Shown here piece by piece: positions 17,194 to 25,656 of a DNA stretch of 44,934 nucleotides. Made by a program: the position numbers and the translations under genes. Position 1 is the stretch's first letter. Every line of letters begins with the position of its first letter. Source of the stretch: Nibrella saemangeumensis (GTDB lineage: Bacteria > Bacteroidota > Bacteroidia > Cytophagales > Spirosomataceae); NCBI RefSeq assembly GCF_039541915.1, contig NZ_BAABHD010000067.1, forward strand, positions 1-44,934. Direction: 5' to 3'. The notes beneath the pieces were generated by a model that was given only the letters and a program-made list of their open reading frames with translations, ran no database searches and was not told the DNA's origin.

Positions 17194-17579
17194 ACGGAAG
17201 CGGCTAGTTGCGTATTCGGATAAGGCTCGTAGATGTAATCGGCCTTATCGTAACGTTCGTTGGAGAGAACCAGCAGGATAGCGTCTTCGGTAAAATTATC
17301 CATTACATGCCAGTCTTTGGGCTCCAGAACCAGGCAGGTACTGGGACTGTCCAGCACGTAGGTTTGCTCCGTTTCGCCGTCGTTGGAATAAACCCGGCAA
17401 CTGCCGGCCACACACATCAGCGCATTCCAGGCCTTCAGATGACGGTGCCCGGCGCGGGGTGCCTGACCAGCCCCGTAAATGTAAAATGCCCGTTGTATAT
17501 TACCCGGAATAGTGTTTTCAAATACAGTTAACGACCCGGTTTCAGACGAGAATGTTTTTAATTCGAGCAGTCGAGCCAT
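17190..17579 (-). CDS. FdtA/QdtA-family cupin (sugar 3,4-ketoisomerase)
   Basis: The 129-residue single-domain cupin is of the WxcM-like/FdtA type. RAGHRHLKAWNALMCVAG contains the paired His residues that catalyse 3,4-keto isomerisation of dTDP-4-keto-6-deoxyglucose, and SNERYDKADYIYEPYPN is the usual C-terminal signature. It is the first gene of a three-gene minus-strand cassette with the aminotransferase and glycosyltransferase. A TAATTTTG word, matching TAnnTTTG, lies at 17581-17588, only two bases before the ATG, so if it is a promoter the mRNA would be almost leaderless. Upstream RmlA/RmlB genes are not in the window. Confidence 0.87.
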   Translation of the reverse strand: MARLLELKTFSSETGSLTVFENTIPGNIQRAFYIYGAGQAPRAGHRHLKAWNALMCVAGSCRVYSNDGETEQTYVLDSPSTCLVLEPKDWHVMDNFTEDAILLVLSNERYDKADYIYEPYPNTQLAASV

Positions 17580-17771
17580 ACAAAATTAGTAAAGGAAGTC
17601 TCAAAGGTTAGGTTAATTAGGTGAACATTTGTCACCCTTCTATTATTATTGAACTGCTAATCACAGGACAGACAAACAAAAAAAAGGATTTTTTCGCAAA
17701 GGTTCTGTCTCATTATAAGTTTTTTACCAGGACCTTTAAGAATCTACGAGCCATATTACCCAGTATACCCT

Positions 17772-18413
17772 ATGTTTCGCAACCGATTTTTACAATTTGG
17801 TTTACTAATAACCGTATTAGGCGTACTCTACTTCATCTTTTTTGACAACGACTCAGCCTCATCCGCGGGTGCGTCGGAGAACATTCCGCCTGAGACATAC
17901 CGCCGGCAGGTCGGTGATGAACGGCAGAAAAAAGACGACTTTTTCCGGACGAGCTCAGACTCCCCCGTTTCCGATAAAACGGCGTTCCGGGGGCTCCTGT
18001 ATTTTCCGCCCGATCTTACCTATCGGGTGTCGGCGCGGGTAGAGCCATTCGCCGACAAATCACAAAAGCTGATTGTCCGGATGTCGGATGGCAGCGAAGA
18101 GGTGTATACCAAGTATGCCCACGCAGCCTTTAGTCTGGAGGGGCAGGTTCACCGGCTGCTGATGCTGCAACACGATGGCAACCTCTCGATCCTGTTCCGC
18201 GATGCTACCTCCGGCAAGGAAACCTACGGTGGGGGGCGCTATATAGATATTGAAGCCGATGCGATAGAAAATAACCGGGTGGTGCTGGATTTCAATGCAG
18301 CCTATAATCCTTACTGCGCCTATAACCCGGAATATGCCTGCCCGCTTCCACCTGCCGAGAATACCTTACCGGTGGCGATCCGGGCCGGAGAGAAATATGT
18401 GGATAGTCATTAG
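17772..18413 (+). CDS. DUF1684 domain protein with N-terminal membrane anchor
   Basis: The 213-residue protein starts with a membrane helix (FLQFGLLITVLGVLYFIFF, about 6-24), a Ser/Ala-rich spacer, and then a DUF1684 domain. Characteristic segments are LFRDATSGKETYGGGRYIDI and LDFNAAYNPYCAYNPEY followed by CPLPPAENTLPVAIRAGEK. The biochemical role of DUF1684 is not known to me. The preceding divergent gap (17580-17771) is A/T-rich with an A8 tract near 17680 and no clear promoter match. It lies upstream of pheT with a 54-base gap. Confidence 0.85.
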   Translation: MFRNRFLQFGLLITVLGVLYFIFFDNDSASSAGASENIPPETYRRQVGDERQKKDDFFRTSSDSPVSDKTAFRGLLYFPPDLTYRVSARVEPFADKSQKLIVRMSDGSEEVYTKYAHAAFSLEGQVHRLLMLQHDGNLSILFRDATSGKETYGGGRYIDIEADAIENNRVVLDFNAAYNPYCAYNPEYACPLPPAENTLPVAIRAGEKYVDSH

Positions 18414-18436
18414 TGGGTAATCGGCTAACGACTTAT

Positions 18437-18444
18437 TACCTTTG
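18437..18444 (+). promoter_or_regulatory. Putative pheT promoter -7 element
   Basis: TACCTTTG matches TAnnTTTG exactly, 23 bases before the pheT ATG at 18468. It makes initiation at the in-frame TTG 18453 unlikely because that codon would lie in the first few bases of the mRNA. Confidence 0.55.
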
Positions 18445-18467
18445 CATTTTATTTGCTTTGCCGCCGT

Positions 18468-20882
18468 ATGGAAATTTCTTATAAATGGCTTTCTCAGTTT
18501 ATTGAATTACCCGAATCACCGGACGAAGTAGGCAAACGACTGACGGCAACGGGTCTGGAAGTAGAAGGAATTGAAAAAATAGAATCAGTACCGGGTGGTT
18601 TGGAAGGTGTCGTCATTGGTGAGGTGCTCACCTGCGAGCGCCATCCTGACGCCGATAAGCTCAGTCTGACTACCGTTGATGCCGGCACTAGCCAGCCCCT
18701 CAGCATCGTCTGCGGAGCACCTAATGTGGCCGCCGGTCAGAAAGTAGTGGTGGCGCTGGTAGGTGCTACGCTGCACCCGACCCATGGCGAACCGTTTGTC
18801 ATTAAAAAGGCCAAAATTCGCGGAGCCGCGTCGGAAGGTATGATCTGCGCCGAAGACGAAATTGGGCTGGGGACCTCCCACGCGGGCGTGATGGTGCTGA
18901 CGACCGACCTGCCCAACGGAACCCCGGCTGCCCGCTACTTCAACCTCGAACCCGATTACCGGATCACCATTGGACTCACGCCCAACCGGGCCGATGCGGC
19001 CTCGCACCTGGGTGTAGCCCGCGACCTGAAAGCTGCCCTGAACCGGCCCCTCACCTGGCCGTCTGTCGATGCCTTTCAGGTGCAGAACGCCGATCTGACG
19101 CTGGATGTCCGGGTAGAGGCCCCCGAAGCCTGCCCCCGGTACTGCGGCCTCACCATCACTGGCCTGTCCGTTGGCGAATCGCCCGACTGGCTGAAACAGC
19201 GGCTGCTGGCTATTGGCCTGACGCCGATCAACAATGTAGTGGATGTGACCAACTATGTCAACCATGAACTGGGCCAGCCGCTGCACGCCTTTGATGCGGA
19301 CCAGATTAAGGGAGGAGCCGTAATTGTGAAGACACTGCCGGCCAGCACCACTTTTGTTACCCTGGACGGGGTTGAGCGGAAGCTGTCGGAAACCGACCTG
19401 ATGATCTGCCATGCCGACGGACCGATGTGCATCGCCGGCGTATTTGGCGGACAGCAATCGGGCGTTACCGATACCACAACGAAGATCTTCCTGGAGTCGG
19501 CGTATTTCTCGCCGGCTTCGGTTCGGAAGACCTCGCAGTTTCATGGCCTGAAGACCGATGCGTCATTCCGGTTTGAGCGGGGTACCGATCCCAACATGCC
19601 ACCCTTTGCGCTAAGACGGGCTGCGCTGCTGATTCAGGAGGTAGCTGGTGGCGTAATCAGTTCCGACATTGTCGATCTATACCCCCAGCCAATCTCAGAT
19701 TTTACCATTCCGGTGCGCTACCGAAACGTCGACCGGTTGATCGGTATTCGCATCGACCGGGCCGAGATACATCGGATTCTGGCATCGCTGGACATCCGGC
19801 TCAGTGAGCTTACCGAAGAAGGCTTTACGGCGCTGGTACCTCCCTACCGGGTAGATGTTACCCGCGAGGCCGATGTGATTGAAGAAATCCTGCGGATTTA
19901 CGGGGTAGATAATGTGCCACTATCTGCGCACCTGGGTGCCGATTCCCTGTCGGAGTTTCCGGAGACGGACTCCGATCAGTTGCAGTTCCGCATCGGGCAG
20001 TTGCTGGCGGCTAATGGCTTCTACGAAACCATTACGAATTCCATGACCCGACCGGCGTATCACGAAGCGATCCGAAGCGGACTACCGGGTGAGGATGTGG
20101 TGCTGCTCAACCCGCTGAGTGAGGAACTGTCGGTGATGCGGCAAACCCTGCTGTTCTCCACCCTGGAGACGCTGGTCTACAACCTGAACCGCCGGCAGAA
20201 AGACCTGAAAATTTTTGAGTTTGGCAAAGTGTATCACAAGCGGGAAGGTAAGTACATCGAACAAATGCGCTTTAGTCTGGCCCTTACCGGCAATGCTCAG
20301 GCCGAAAGCTGGCAGCAGCAAGGCATGGCCGTAACCTACCACGACCTGGCTGCCGCCGTGCAGCGGGTGCTGCGTACCCTCCGTATCCGTACCTACGACA
20401 CGCAGCCGGCCGATACCACGCTGTTCCAGTACGGGCTGACCTACCTGGTTAATAAAAAGCCGGTTGTCAGTCTGGGTTTGGTGCATCCAAAGCTCACAAA
20501 ACTGGTCGACCTGAAGCAACCCGTGTTCTACGCCGACTTTGACTGGAAGGCGCTGGTGCGGATGTATAGCAGTAAGGCCGTTTTTGAAGAGGTACCGCGC
20601 TTCCCGGAAGTGCGCCGTGACCTGTCGCTGGTGCTCGACAAAGCCGTTACGTTTGAGCAGATCAGTCGGCTGGCTAATCAGACGGAGCGAAAACTCCTGC
20701 GGTCGGTCAATATCTTCGACGTGTACGAAGGCGAAAACCTGGGCGCGGAAAAGAAATCCTATTCCGTCAGCTTCATCCTGCAGGACCCGGCGCAGACGCT
20801 CAACGACACCGTCATCGACAAAACCATGCAGCGATTGATGACCGCTTTTGAGCGGGATTTAGGCGCGGTCATTCGGAAATAG
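18468..20882 (+). CDS. pheT: Phenylalanine--tRNA ligase beta subunit
   Basis: This is the beta chain of the (alphabeta)2 class II synthetase that charges tRNA-Phe. The 804-residue protein has all expected parts: MEISYKWLSQFIELP at the N-terminus, a tRNA-binding OB domain (about 40-150; VVIGEVLTCERHPDADKLSL, AGQKVVVALVGA), the B3/B4 editing domain (about 215-390; INNVVDVTNYVNHELGQPLHAFD), B5 (about 405-475), the catalytic-like core, and a C-terminal FDX-ACB anticodon-binding domain (FPEVRRDLSLVLDKAV onward). The start at ATG 18468 fits homologues. pheS is not adjacent. Confidence 0.97.
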   Translation: MEISYKWLSQFIELPESPDEVGKRLTATGLEVEGIEKIESVPGGLEGVVIGEVLTCERHPDADKLSLTTVDAGTSQPLSIVCGAPNVAAGQKVVVALVGATLHPTHGEPFVIKKAKIRGAASEGMICAEDEIGLGTSHAGVMVLTTDLPNGTPAARYFNLEPDYRITIGLTPNRADAASHLGVARDLKAALNRPLTWPSVDAFQVQNADLTLDVRVEAPEACPRYCGLTITGLSVGESPDWLKQRLLAIGLTPINNVVDVTNYVNHELGQPLHAFDADQIKGGAVIVKTLPASTTFVTLDGVERKLSETDLMICHADGPMCIAGVFGGQQSGVTDTTTKIFLESAYFSPASVRKTSQFHGLKTDASFRFERGTDPNMPPFALRRAALLIQEVAGGVISSDIVDLYPQPISDFTIPVRYRNVDRLIGIRIDRAEIHRILASLDIRLSELTEEGFTALVPPYRVDVTREADVIEEILRIYGVDNVPLSAHLGADSLSEFPETDSDQLQFRIGQLLAANGFYETITNSMTRPAYHEAIRSGLPGEDVVLLNPLSEELSVMRQTLLFSTLETLVYNLNRRQKDLKIFEFGKVYHKREGKYIEQMRFSLALTGNAQAESWQQQGMAVTYHDLAAAVQRVLRTLRIRTYDTQPADTTLFQYGLTYLVNKKPVVSLGLVHPKLTKLVDLKQPVFYADFDWKALVRMYSSKAVFEEVPRFPEVRRDLSLVLDKAVTFEQISRLANQTERKLLRSVNIFDVYEGENLGAEKKSYSVSFILQDPAQTLNDTVIDKTMQRLMTAFERDLGAVIRK

Positions 20883-20994
20883 GTTTACTTGTTTCATGTT
20901 CCATGTTTCAGTGGGGCAGCCCGGCGGTTGCAATGGAAATACCCGGCGGTTGCTTCTCCGATGTTTCAACCTGAAACTTGAAACAAGTAAAACC
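20882..20994. repeat. Imperfect inverted repeat with internal 12-bp direct repeat
   Basis: The 3' gap of pheT has outer arms related to GGTTTACTTGTTTCA (from 20882) and TGAAACAAGTAAAACC (ending 20994), flanking further TTTCA/TGAAA words. In the middle, CCCGGCGGTTGC occurs twice (20920-20931 and 20942-20953). The same GTTTCA/TGAAAC vocabulary builds the repeat at 23423-23505. It may terminate pheT transcription and may be a dispersed repeat family. Confidence 0.6.
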
Positions 20995-21033
20995 TGAAAC
21001 AGAATTAAAGTTCTCCTTCACCTGCCGTTAATT

Positions 21034-21372
21034 ATGCTTAGTGAGTTTCAGTTGTTTGCGTTAATGGACGACCTGGAGCGGAAGGTCAACCTGCTGGCGG
21101 GTATTAACGCCGACGCCCGGCGACGTATTGAGCAACTGGAACTGGAGAAGTCAGCCCTGGAGGAGAAGATTCAGGAGCAACAAACGCAACTTAGACAGTT
21201 ACAAAAAAAAGCAGTAGAATCACCACAAATCTTTTTAAAACCAAAAGATTTTGGTAAGATTGTACAAAACAATCTGACTGATACAGTCAACAGTACCGAG
21301 ATTAAACGAAAGCTCGACGAGTATATACGGGAGATAGACCGGTGTATTGCTCATTTGAGTAGCTTGTCATAA
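21034..21372 (+). CDS. Small coiled-coil protein upstream of zapA
   Basis: The 112-residue hypothetical protein has no signal peptide. Residues about 10-60 form a strongly heptad-like coiled coil (LERKVNLLAGINADARRRIEQLE, broken here, continuing to QLRQLQKKA). A second conserved-looking helical part follows, with KDFGKIVQNNLTDTVNS and LDEYIREIDRCIAHLSSL. It precedes zapA by 46 bases. By position and build it could be a ZapB-like cytokinetic partner of ZapA, but no sequence family is claimed. Confidence 0.8.
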   Translation: MLSEFQLFALMDDLERKVNLLAGINADARRRIEQLELEKSALEEKIQEQQTQLRQLQKKAVESPQIFLKPKDFGKIVQNNLTDTVNSTEIKRKLDEYIREIDRCIAHLSSLS

Positions 21373-21418
21373 ACCAAATAAGGCTCCGTGACAATTGTCA
21401 GCGAAGCCGGCTGAAGCG

Positions 21419-21706
21419 ATGGAGAAACTTTCTATCCGCATCAAAGTTGCCGACAGAGAGTACGGAATAAAGACGCTTCCCGACGAAGAGATTTTTCTGC
21501 GGGAAGCCGGTAAGCTCATTCGGGAGCAGATACAGAAATATCGGGATCTGGGCGTTAAAGATACCCAGGATATTCTGGCTATGATTGCTCTCGACTGTCT
21601 GGTGGCCCGGCTTAAAGGAGACGAACAAACACGACGATTACAAAAAATGGTGTTTGACAAAATGACTCAACTGGACCAAACGATAACACCTACCCTATCG
21701 GCCTAA
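21419..21706 (+). CDS. zapA: Cell division protein ZapA
   Basis: ZapA binds and bundles FtsZ filaments in the cytoplasm. The 95-residue protein starts MEKLSIRIKVADREYGIKT, the usual globular head, then a helical region with EIFLREAGKLIREQIQKY, and a C-terminal coiled coil. I chose ATG 21419 because an upstream TTG (21395) adds an atypical tail that overlaps no conserved region. It is probably co-transcribed with the coiled-coil gene before it. The 126-base gap to rny shows a small GC hairpin (near GAGCGCCGGCTCTCGAGC) and nothing I can call an RNA gene. Confidence 0.9.
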   Translation: MEKLSIRIKVADREYGIKTLPDEEIFLREAGKLIREQIQKYRDLGVKDTQDILAMIALDCLVARLKGDEQTRRLQKMVFDKMTQLDQTITPTLSA

Positions 21707-21832
21707 CCCGCATCTGCCACGAGCGCCGGCTCTCGAGCCGCGCATTCATCTTTTTCGTCCCGGTTCTTCTCACACACGCTGTATCGGCAGGTTGTACAAG
21801 GTTTATTGTTCAACCCAAACGATATATGTTAC

Positions 21833-23422
21833 ATGGACAACACATTCTGGCTGATGCTGCTAACGGACCTTCTGGCCCTGGGCGTCGGCATTTACGTAGG
21901 CAGAAAATTACTATATAAAGCGTTTGGCAAACGCGAGAGGGAAGCCGAAGAGAAAGCGGCCACCATCCTTAAAAACGCTGAAATACAGGCAGAATCGATT
22001 AAGAAAGATCGGATTCTGGAAGCTAAGGAAAAGTATCTGCACCTGAAAAGTGAATTTGAAAAAGACTCGAATCAGAAGAAAAATATACTCCTCCAGAACG
22101 AAAACAAACTGAAACAGCGCGAACAGCAGCTGAATCAGATGCTGGAGCAGAACAAGCGCCGGGAGACTGAACTGGAGCAGCAGCGCAACACCCTGAATCA
22201 GCAGATTGAAGCGGCCAACAAACGCAAAGAGGAAGCCGACAAACGGCGTGAAGAAGCCGAACGGATGCGCACTCAACAGGTTGAACAGCTGGAAAAAATA
22301 GCCAACCTGACCGCCGAACAGGCCCGCGAACAACTTATCGACGCGCTGAAAGCGGAAGCGGAATCCAGAGCGTCTTCGTACGTAAAGAACATCGTCGAAG
22401 AAGCTAAACTGACCGCTACCAAAGAAGCCAAGAAAGTCGTAATCGAGACCATTCAGCGAACGGCTACCGAACACGCCATTGAAAACTGCGTGTCGGTCTT
22501 TAACATCGAATCCGACGATATCAAAGGCAAAGTAATTGGTCGCGAAGGCCGCAACATCCGGGCACTGGAAGCCGCAACCGGCGTTGAAATCATTGTAGAC
22601 GATACCCCCGAAGCCATCATTATTTCCGGATTTGATCCGGTGCGCCGGGAAATAGCCCGGTTGTCGCTGCACCGGTTGGTGCAGGACGGCCGTATTCATC
22701 CCGCCCGCATTGAGGAGGTGGTCGCTAAAACCCGCAAGAATATCGAAGACGAGATTGTCGAGATTGGCGAGCGGACGGTGATTGACCTCGGTATCCACGG
22801 TCTCCACCCTGAACTGATCAAGATGGTAGGCCGGATGCGTTTCCGGTCATCGTATGGTCAGAACCTGCTCCAGCACTCCCGCGAAGTGGCCAAACTCTGC
22901 GCGACCATGGCCGCCGAATTGGGACTAAACGCCAAACTCGCCAAGCGGGCCGGTCTGCTGCACGATATTGGTAAAGTATGGCATGAAGAGGCCGAACTCC
23001 CCCACGCGATTCTGGGTATGGAGATGGCCAAAAAATACAAGGAGCATCCGGAAGTCTGTAACGCCATCGGTGCCCACCACGACGAGATCGAAATGACCAC
23101 CATGATTTCCCCCATCGTTCAGGTATGCGACGCCATTTCAGGCTCACGGCCGGGCGCCCGTCGGGAAATGATGGAATCGTACATCAAGCGGTTGAAGGAA
23201 CTGGAAGAACTGGCCATGAACTTCAACGGCGTCACCAAGTGCTACGCCATTCAGGCCGGTCGCGAACTGCGCGTCATGGTTGATGCCGATCATGTAACGG
23301 ATGATCGCGCCAATGCGTTGTCGTTTGAAATTTCGCAGAAAATTGAGAAGGAAATGCAGTACCCCGGCCAGATCAAAGTAACGGTGATCCGGGAGATGCG
23401 ATCTGTCGCCTACGCGAAATAA
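21833..23422 (+). CDS. rny: Ribonuclease Y
   Basis: RNase Y is a membrane-anchored endoribonuclease that initiates mRNA decay. The 529-residue protein has an N-terminal membrane helix (FWLMLLTDLLALGVGIYVG), a long charged coiled coil (about 25-190), a KH RNA-binding domain (about 215-280; VIGREGRNIRALEAATGVEI, broken here, then VDDTPEAIIISGFDPVRRE), and an HD phosphohydrolase domain (about 335-430; LLHDIGKVWHEEAELPHA with the catalytic His-Asp pair, and AIGAHHDE). The C-terminal domain ends KVTVIREMRSVAYAK. ATG 21833 was preferred over TTG 21806. Confidence 0.96.
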   Translation: MDNTFWLMLLTDLLALGVGIYVGRKLLYKAFGKREREAEEKAATILKNAEIQAESIKKDRILEAKEKYLHLKSEFEKDSNQKKNILLQNENKLKQREQQLNQMLEQNKRRETELEQQRNTLNQQIEAANKRKEEADKRREEAERMRTQQVEQLEKIANLTAEQAREQLIDALKAEAESRASSYVKNIVEEAKLTATKEAKKVVIETIQRTATEHAIENCVSVFNIESDDIKGKVIGREGRNIRALEAATGVEIIVDDTPEAIIISGFDPVRREIARLSLHRLVQDGRIHPARIEEVVAKTRKNIEDEIVEIGERTVIDLGIHGLHPELIKMVGRMRFRSSYGQNLLQHSREVAKLCATMAAELGLNAKLAKRAGLLHDIGKVWHEEAELPHAILGMEMAKKYKEHPEVCNAIGAHHDEIEMTTMISPIVQVCDAISGSRPGARREMMESYIKRLKELEELAMNFNGVTKCYAIQAGRELRVMVDADHVTDDRANALSFEISQKIEKEMQYPGQIKVTVIREMRSVAYAK

Positions 23423-23505
23423 GTTGTTTCAAGTGCCAGGTTCCAGGTTTCATGCTGGGCTAGTCGTTTTCAACATGAAACCTGGAACCTGACACCTGAA
23501 ACAAC
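23423..23505. terminator. 32-bp inverted repeat between convergent rny and response-regulator genes
   Basis: Arms 23423-23454 and 23474-23505 are reverse complements with two mismatches, both of which leave G-U pairs possible in RNA. Each arm is itself made of repeated words (GGTTCCAGGTTTCA / TGAAACCTGGAACC). It begins at the base after the rny stop codon and ends three bases short of the converging gene's stop codon. It is probably a bidirectional terminator of the TGAAACCTGAAAC repeat family. Confidence 0.75.
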
Positions 23506-23508
23506 ATT

Positions 23509-24273
23509 TCACAATTCTAACAATTCCCGCAGGTTGTCATGAAAGGTATTACCGGTGATGATCTGGGCGCTTTTTCTGTCCCGCAGCACAATCAGGTACT
23601 TGCCACCCATGTACCGCTGAATCTCTTTAATACAACGGGTATTCAGGACAACGGACCGGCTCACGCGCACAAAGGTATCGGGTAACTTCTCCTCCAGCGA
23701 TGTAATGGTATAGTTCGTCAGGTACTGCTGGCTGTCAACGGTATTTAACAACACATACTTACCCTCCGCTTCAAAATAGCTGACATCTGTCAGCGCAATC
23801 AGTAGAATACGTTCTCCGCTTTTGACCGAGATCGAATGCAATTCTTTTTTGGGCTTGAGCAGGTCAAGCATGTACCGCAAATCGGGAGCGGTGGCCGTAG
23901 GAGACTGTTGCGCGTTTCGAATTCGCTGGACGGTTTTTTCCAGCCGCTCGGGTTCAACCGGTTTGAGCAGATAATCGATGGAGTTTTCCTCAAAGGCCCG
24001 AACGGCGTATTCATCAAAGGCTGTAGCAAACACGACCTGCGGCATGTGGCTTAACCGCGCCAGCATCTCGAAACCATTCAGGCCCGGCATCTCAATGTCC
24101 AGGAAAACAAGATCCGGGCGCAGTTCCTCAACCGCCCTAAGTCCTTCAGCCCCATTGGCTGCGTCCCCCACAATGTCAAATGTTTCAGCGTAGGCTTTTA
24201 GCAGGCGCCGGAGCCGGTTGATAGCCAGCGGCTCATCGTCAACCAGCAAGGTACGTAACGGGAAAGTCGGCAT
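23509..24273 (-). CDS. LytTR-family response regulator
   Basis: The 254-residue protein has a receiver domain (about 6-125) with the acidic pair in LVDDEPLAI, phospho-acceptor Asp59 in LVFLDIEMPG, and the conserved Lys in DYLLKPVEPERL. The C-terminal LytTR DNA-binding domain (about 150-252) shows SGERILLIALTDVSYFEAEG and FVRVSRSVVLNTRCI. It begins two bases after the sensor kinase gene, so kinase and regulator form one operon. Such pairs in Bacteroidota usually control local or envelope functions; the targets here are unknown. Confidence 0.94.
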   Translation of the reverse strand: MPTFPLRTLLVDDEPLAINRLRRLLKAYAETFDIVGDAANGAEGLRAVEELRPDLVFLDIEMPGLNGFEMLARLSHMPQVVFATAFDEYAVRAFEENSIDYLLKPVEPERLEKTVQRIRNAQQSPTATAPDLRYMLDLLKPKKELHSISVKSGERILLIALTDVSYFEAEGKYVLLNTVDSQQYLTNYTITSLEEKLPDTFVRVSRSVVLNTRCIKEIQRYMGGKYLIVLRDRKSAQIITGNTFHDNLRELLEL

Positions 24274-24275
24274 GG

Positions 24276-25445
24276 CTAAGATAGGTTTGGTAATTGAACC
24301 GTATCGGTTTTTAGGTCTGGAACCGGGTTACCGGCCGAAGCCAGATCTGCCAGTCCAACCGATGTCAGGCGGTCTGTTTTTAATTGAATTATTATCTCCT
24401 TCAAGGGTTGGTTATGAACCAGCATATGGCCGTCGTTGCCGTATAACAGGCGCAGTTTGTCCTGAACACTCTGCAAGCCATAGCCTGACACCAACTGCTC
24501 GGGAAACGGCGGCCCGGTGTCGTGAATGCGCAGGGTAAGCCACCCATCTTCGGCATGGATCCGGATGATGATGCCGCCCGGCCCGGCCACCTTTGCGATC
24601 CCGTGCTTAATGGCATTCTCGACCAGCGGCTGCAGCAGAAACTGCGGGATGGGTAGTTCGGTCAGGGACTGATCGGCTATGTCAATGCGGTAAGAGAGCC
24701 GGTCACCGAAACGCACCTGCTCCACTTCCAGGTACGTCCGTACCATCTCCAGTTCATTCGCGATGGAGCTGAAATACTTATCCTTCAGACCGGTCGTATA
24801 CCGGAAAAGTTTGGACAGCAGAAGCACCATCCGCTCGGCGCGGTCGGGATCGTCATGAACCAGGCTGGCGATGGAGTTAAGCGCGTTGTAGAGAAAATGC
24901 GGGTTAATCTTGGCCTGAAGGGCTTCCAGCTCTGCCCTAATTTTCAGTTTTTCGAGGTGCAGCAACTGGTATTCCTGTTCCGATATTTTACGGGTAAACG
25001 TCTGCGCCTGCCGCTGAAAATAATAAAAGATATTGGCTACCAGCAGCGGGGCCAGCATATAGGCCCATGAACCGTTTGTACTGACCTCAACCCGGCCGGT
25101 ATTGGTACGGATCAGATCCGATAGCCAGAGAGGCCACAGAAAACCATTCACAACGAAGACAGCCACAGCCACAATCAGCGTGAGGTATACATGACGTACC
25201 CAGGGAACGTTGATTTTGGGCGAGACCCACCCGTAAAAAAAGCAACATACGATTACAACCAGTGCATTCGCAAAGTTACTGATCAGTACAGCCAAAAAAG
25301 TATTGCTGAATGGGTTTGCCGTATCGGTCATCCGCAGGGTAAAATAGATGATGCCGCTTACGCCGTACACCATCATCATGCAGACCAGAACAGACAGCAG
25401 CCAGCCCTCCCACCCACGCCTGAATAACTTTCGAATCAAGGTCAT
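24276..25445 (-). CDS. LytS/YpdA-type sensor histidine kinase
   Basis: The 389-residue protein has four to five membrane helices in the first 150 residues (e.g. LLSVLVCMMMVYGVSGIIYF) without an obvious periplasmic sensor domain. A coiled linker follows, then the His_kinase dimerisation domain: INPHFLYNALNSIASLVHDD, with the phospho-acceptor His in NPHFLYN. The HATPase domain has ENAIKHGI (N box), IHDTGPPFP (G1) and GYGLQSVQDKLRLLYG (G2). It acts with the LytTR regulator immediately downstream. A TAAGTTTG element lies 34 bases upstream. Confidence 0.93.
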   Translation of the reverse strand: MTLIRKLFRRGWEGWLLSVLVCMMMVYGVSGIIYFTLRMTDTANPFSNTFLAVLISNFANALVVIVCCFFYGWVSPKINVPWVRHVYLTLIVAVAVFVVNGFLWPLWLSDLIRTNTGRVEVSTNGSWAYMLAPLLVANIFYYFQRQAQTFTRKISEQEYQLLHLEKLKIRAELEALQAKINPHFLYNALNSIASLVHDDPDRAERMVLLLSKLFRYTTGLKDKYFSSIANELEMVRTYLEVEQVRFGDRLSYRIDIADQSLTELPIPQFLLQPLVENAIKHGIAKVAGPGGIIIRIHAEDGWLTLRIHDTGPPFPEQLVSGYGLQSVQDKLRLLYGNDGHMLVHNQPLKEIIIQLKTDRLTSVGLADLASAGNPVPDLKTDTVQLPNLS

Positions 25446-25479
25446 ACGCTTTGTTTCTCTGTCTACATACTTTTTAAAC

Positions 25480-25487
25480 CAAACTTA
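25480..25487 (-). promoter_or_regulatory. Putative promoter -7 element of the kinase-regulator operon
   Basis: On the minus strand this reads TAAGTTTG, an exact TAnnTTTG match 34 bases before the kinase ATG. No clear -33 element was found. The remainder of the gap to 25656 contains nothing I can assign. Confidence 0.5.
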
Positions 25488-25656
25488 AGATTACCAAGTA
25501 AGCAGCGCTTTACCCATTAAAGCTACCTTACTTATCCGGCAAAATGAAAGAATTTCCGACAAAGGGTGTTTTTGCCAGGGTGAACACGAGGTTTGGCCGG
25601 CATGAGTTTAGCCCTTTTGGTCCTGACCGAGTGCAAACTACTGAGACCTCTAACTG

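Noticed and set aside
17621..17845. 74-codon plus-strand frame in the gap before the DUF1684 gene
   Set aside because: It overlaps the DUF1684 start in another frame and has no features beyond A/T-rich composition.
18585..19544. 319-codon minus-strand frame inside pheT
   Set aside because: It is entirely antisense to conserved PheT domains and has low-complexity Gly/Arg-rich composition.
21707..21832. 6S-like or other small RNA between zapA and rny
   Set aside because: The gap is only 126 bases, too short for 6S RNA, and only one small GC hairpin is visible.
21911..22807. 298-codon minus-strand Phe-rich frame inside rny
   Set aside because: It is the antisense of the Lys/Glu-rich coiled coil of RNase Y, which produces Phe/Leu codons on the other strand.
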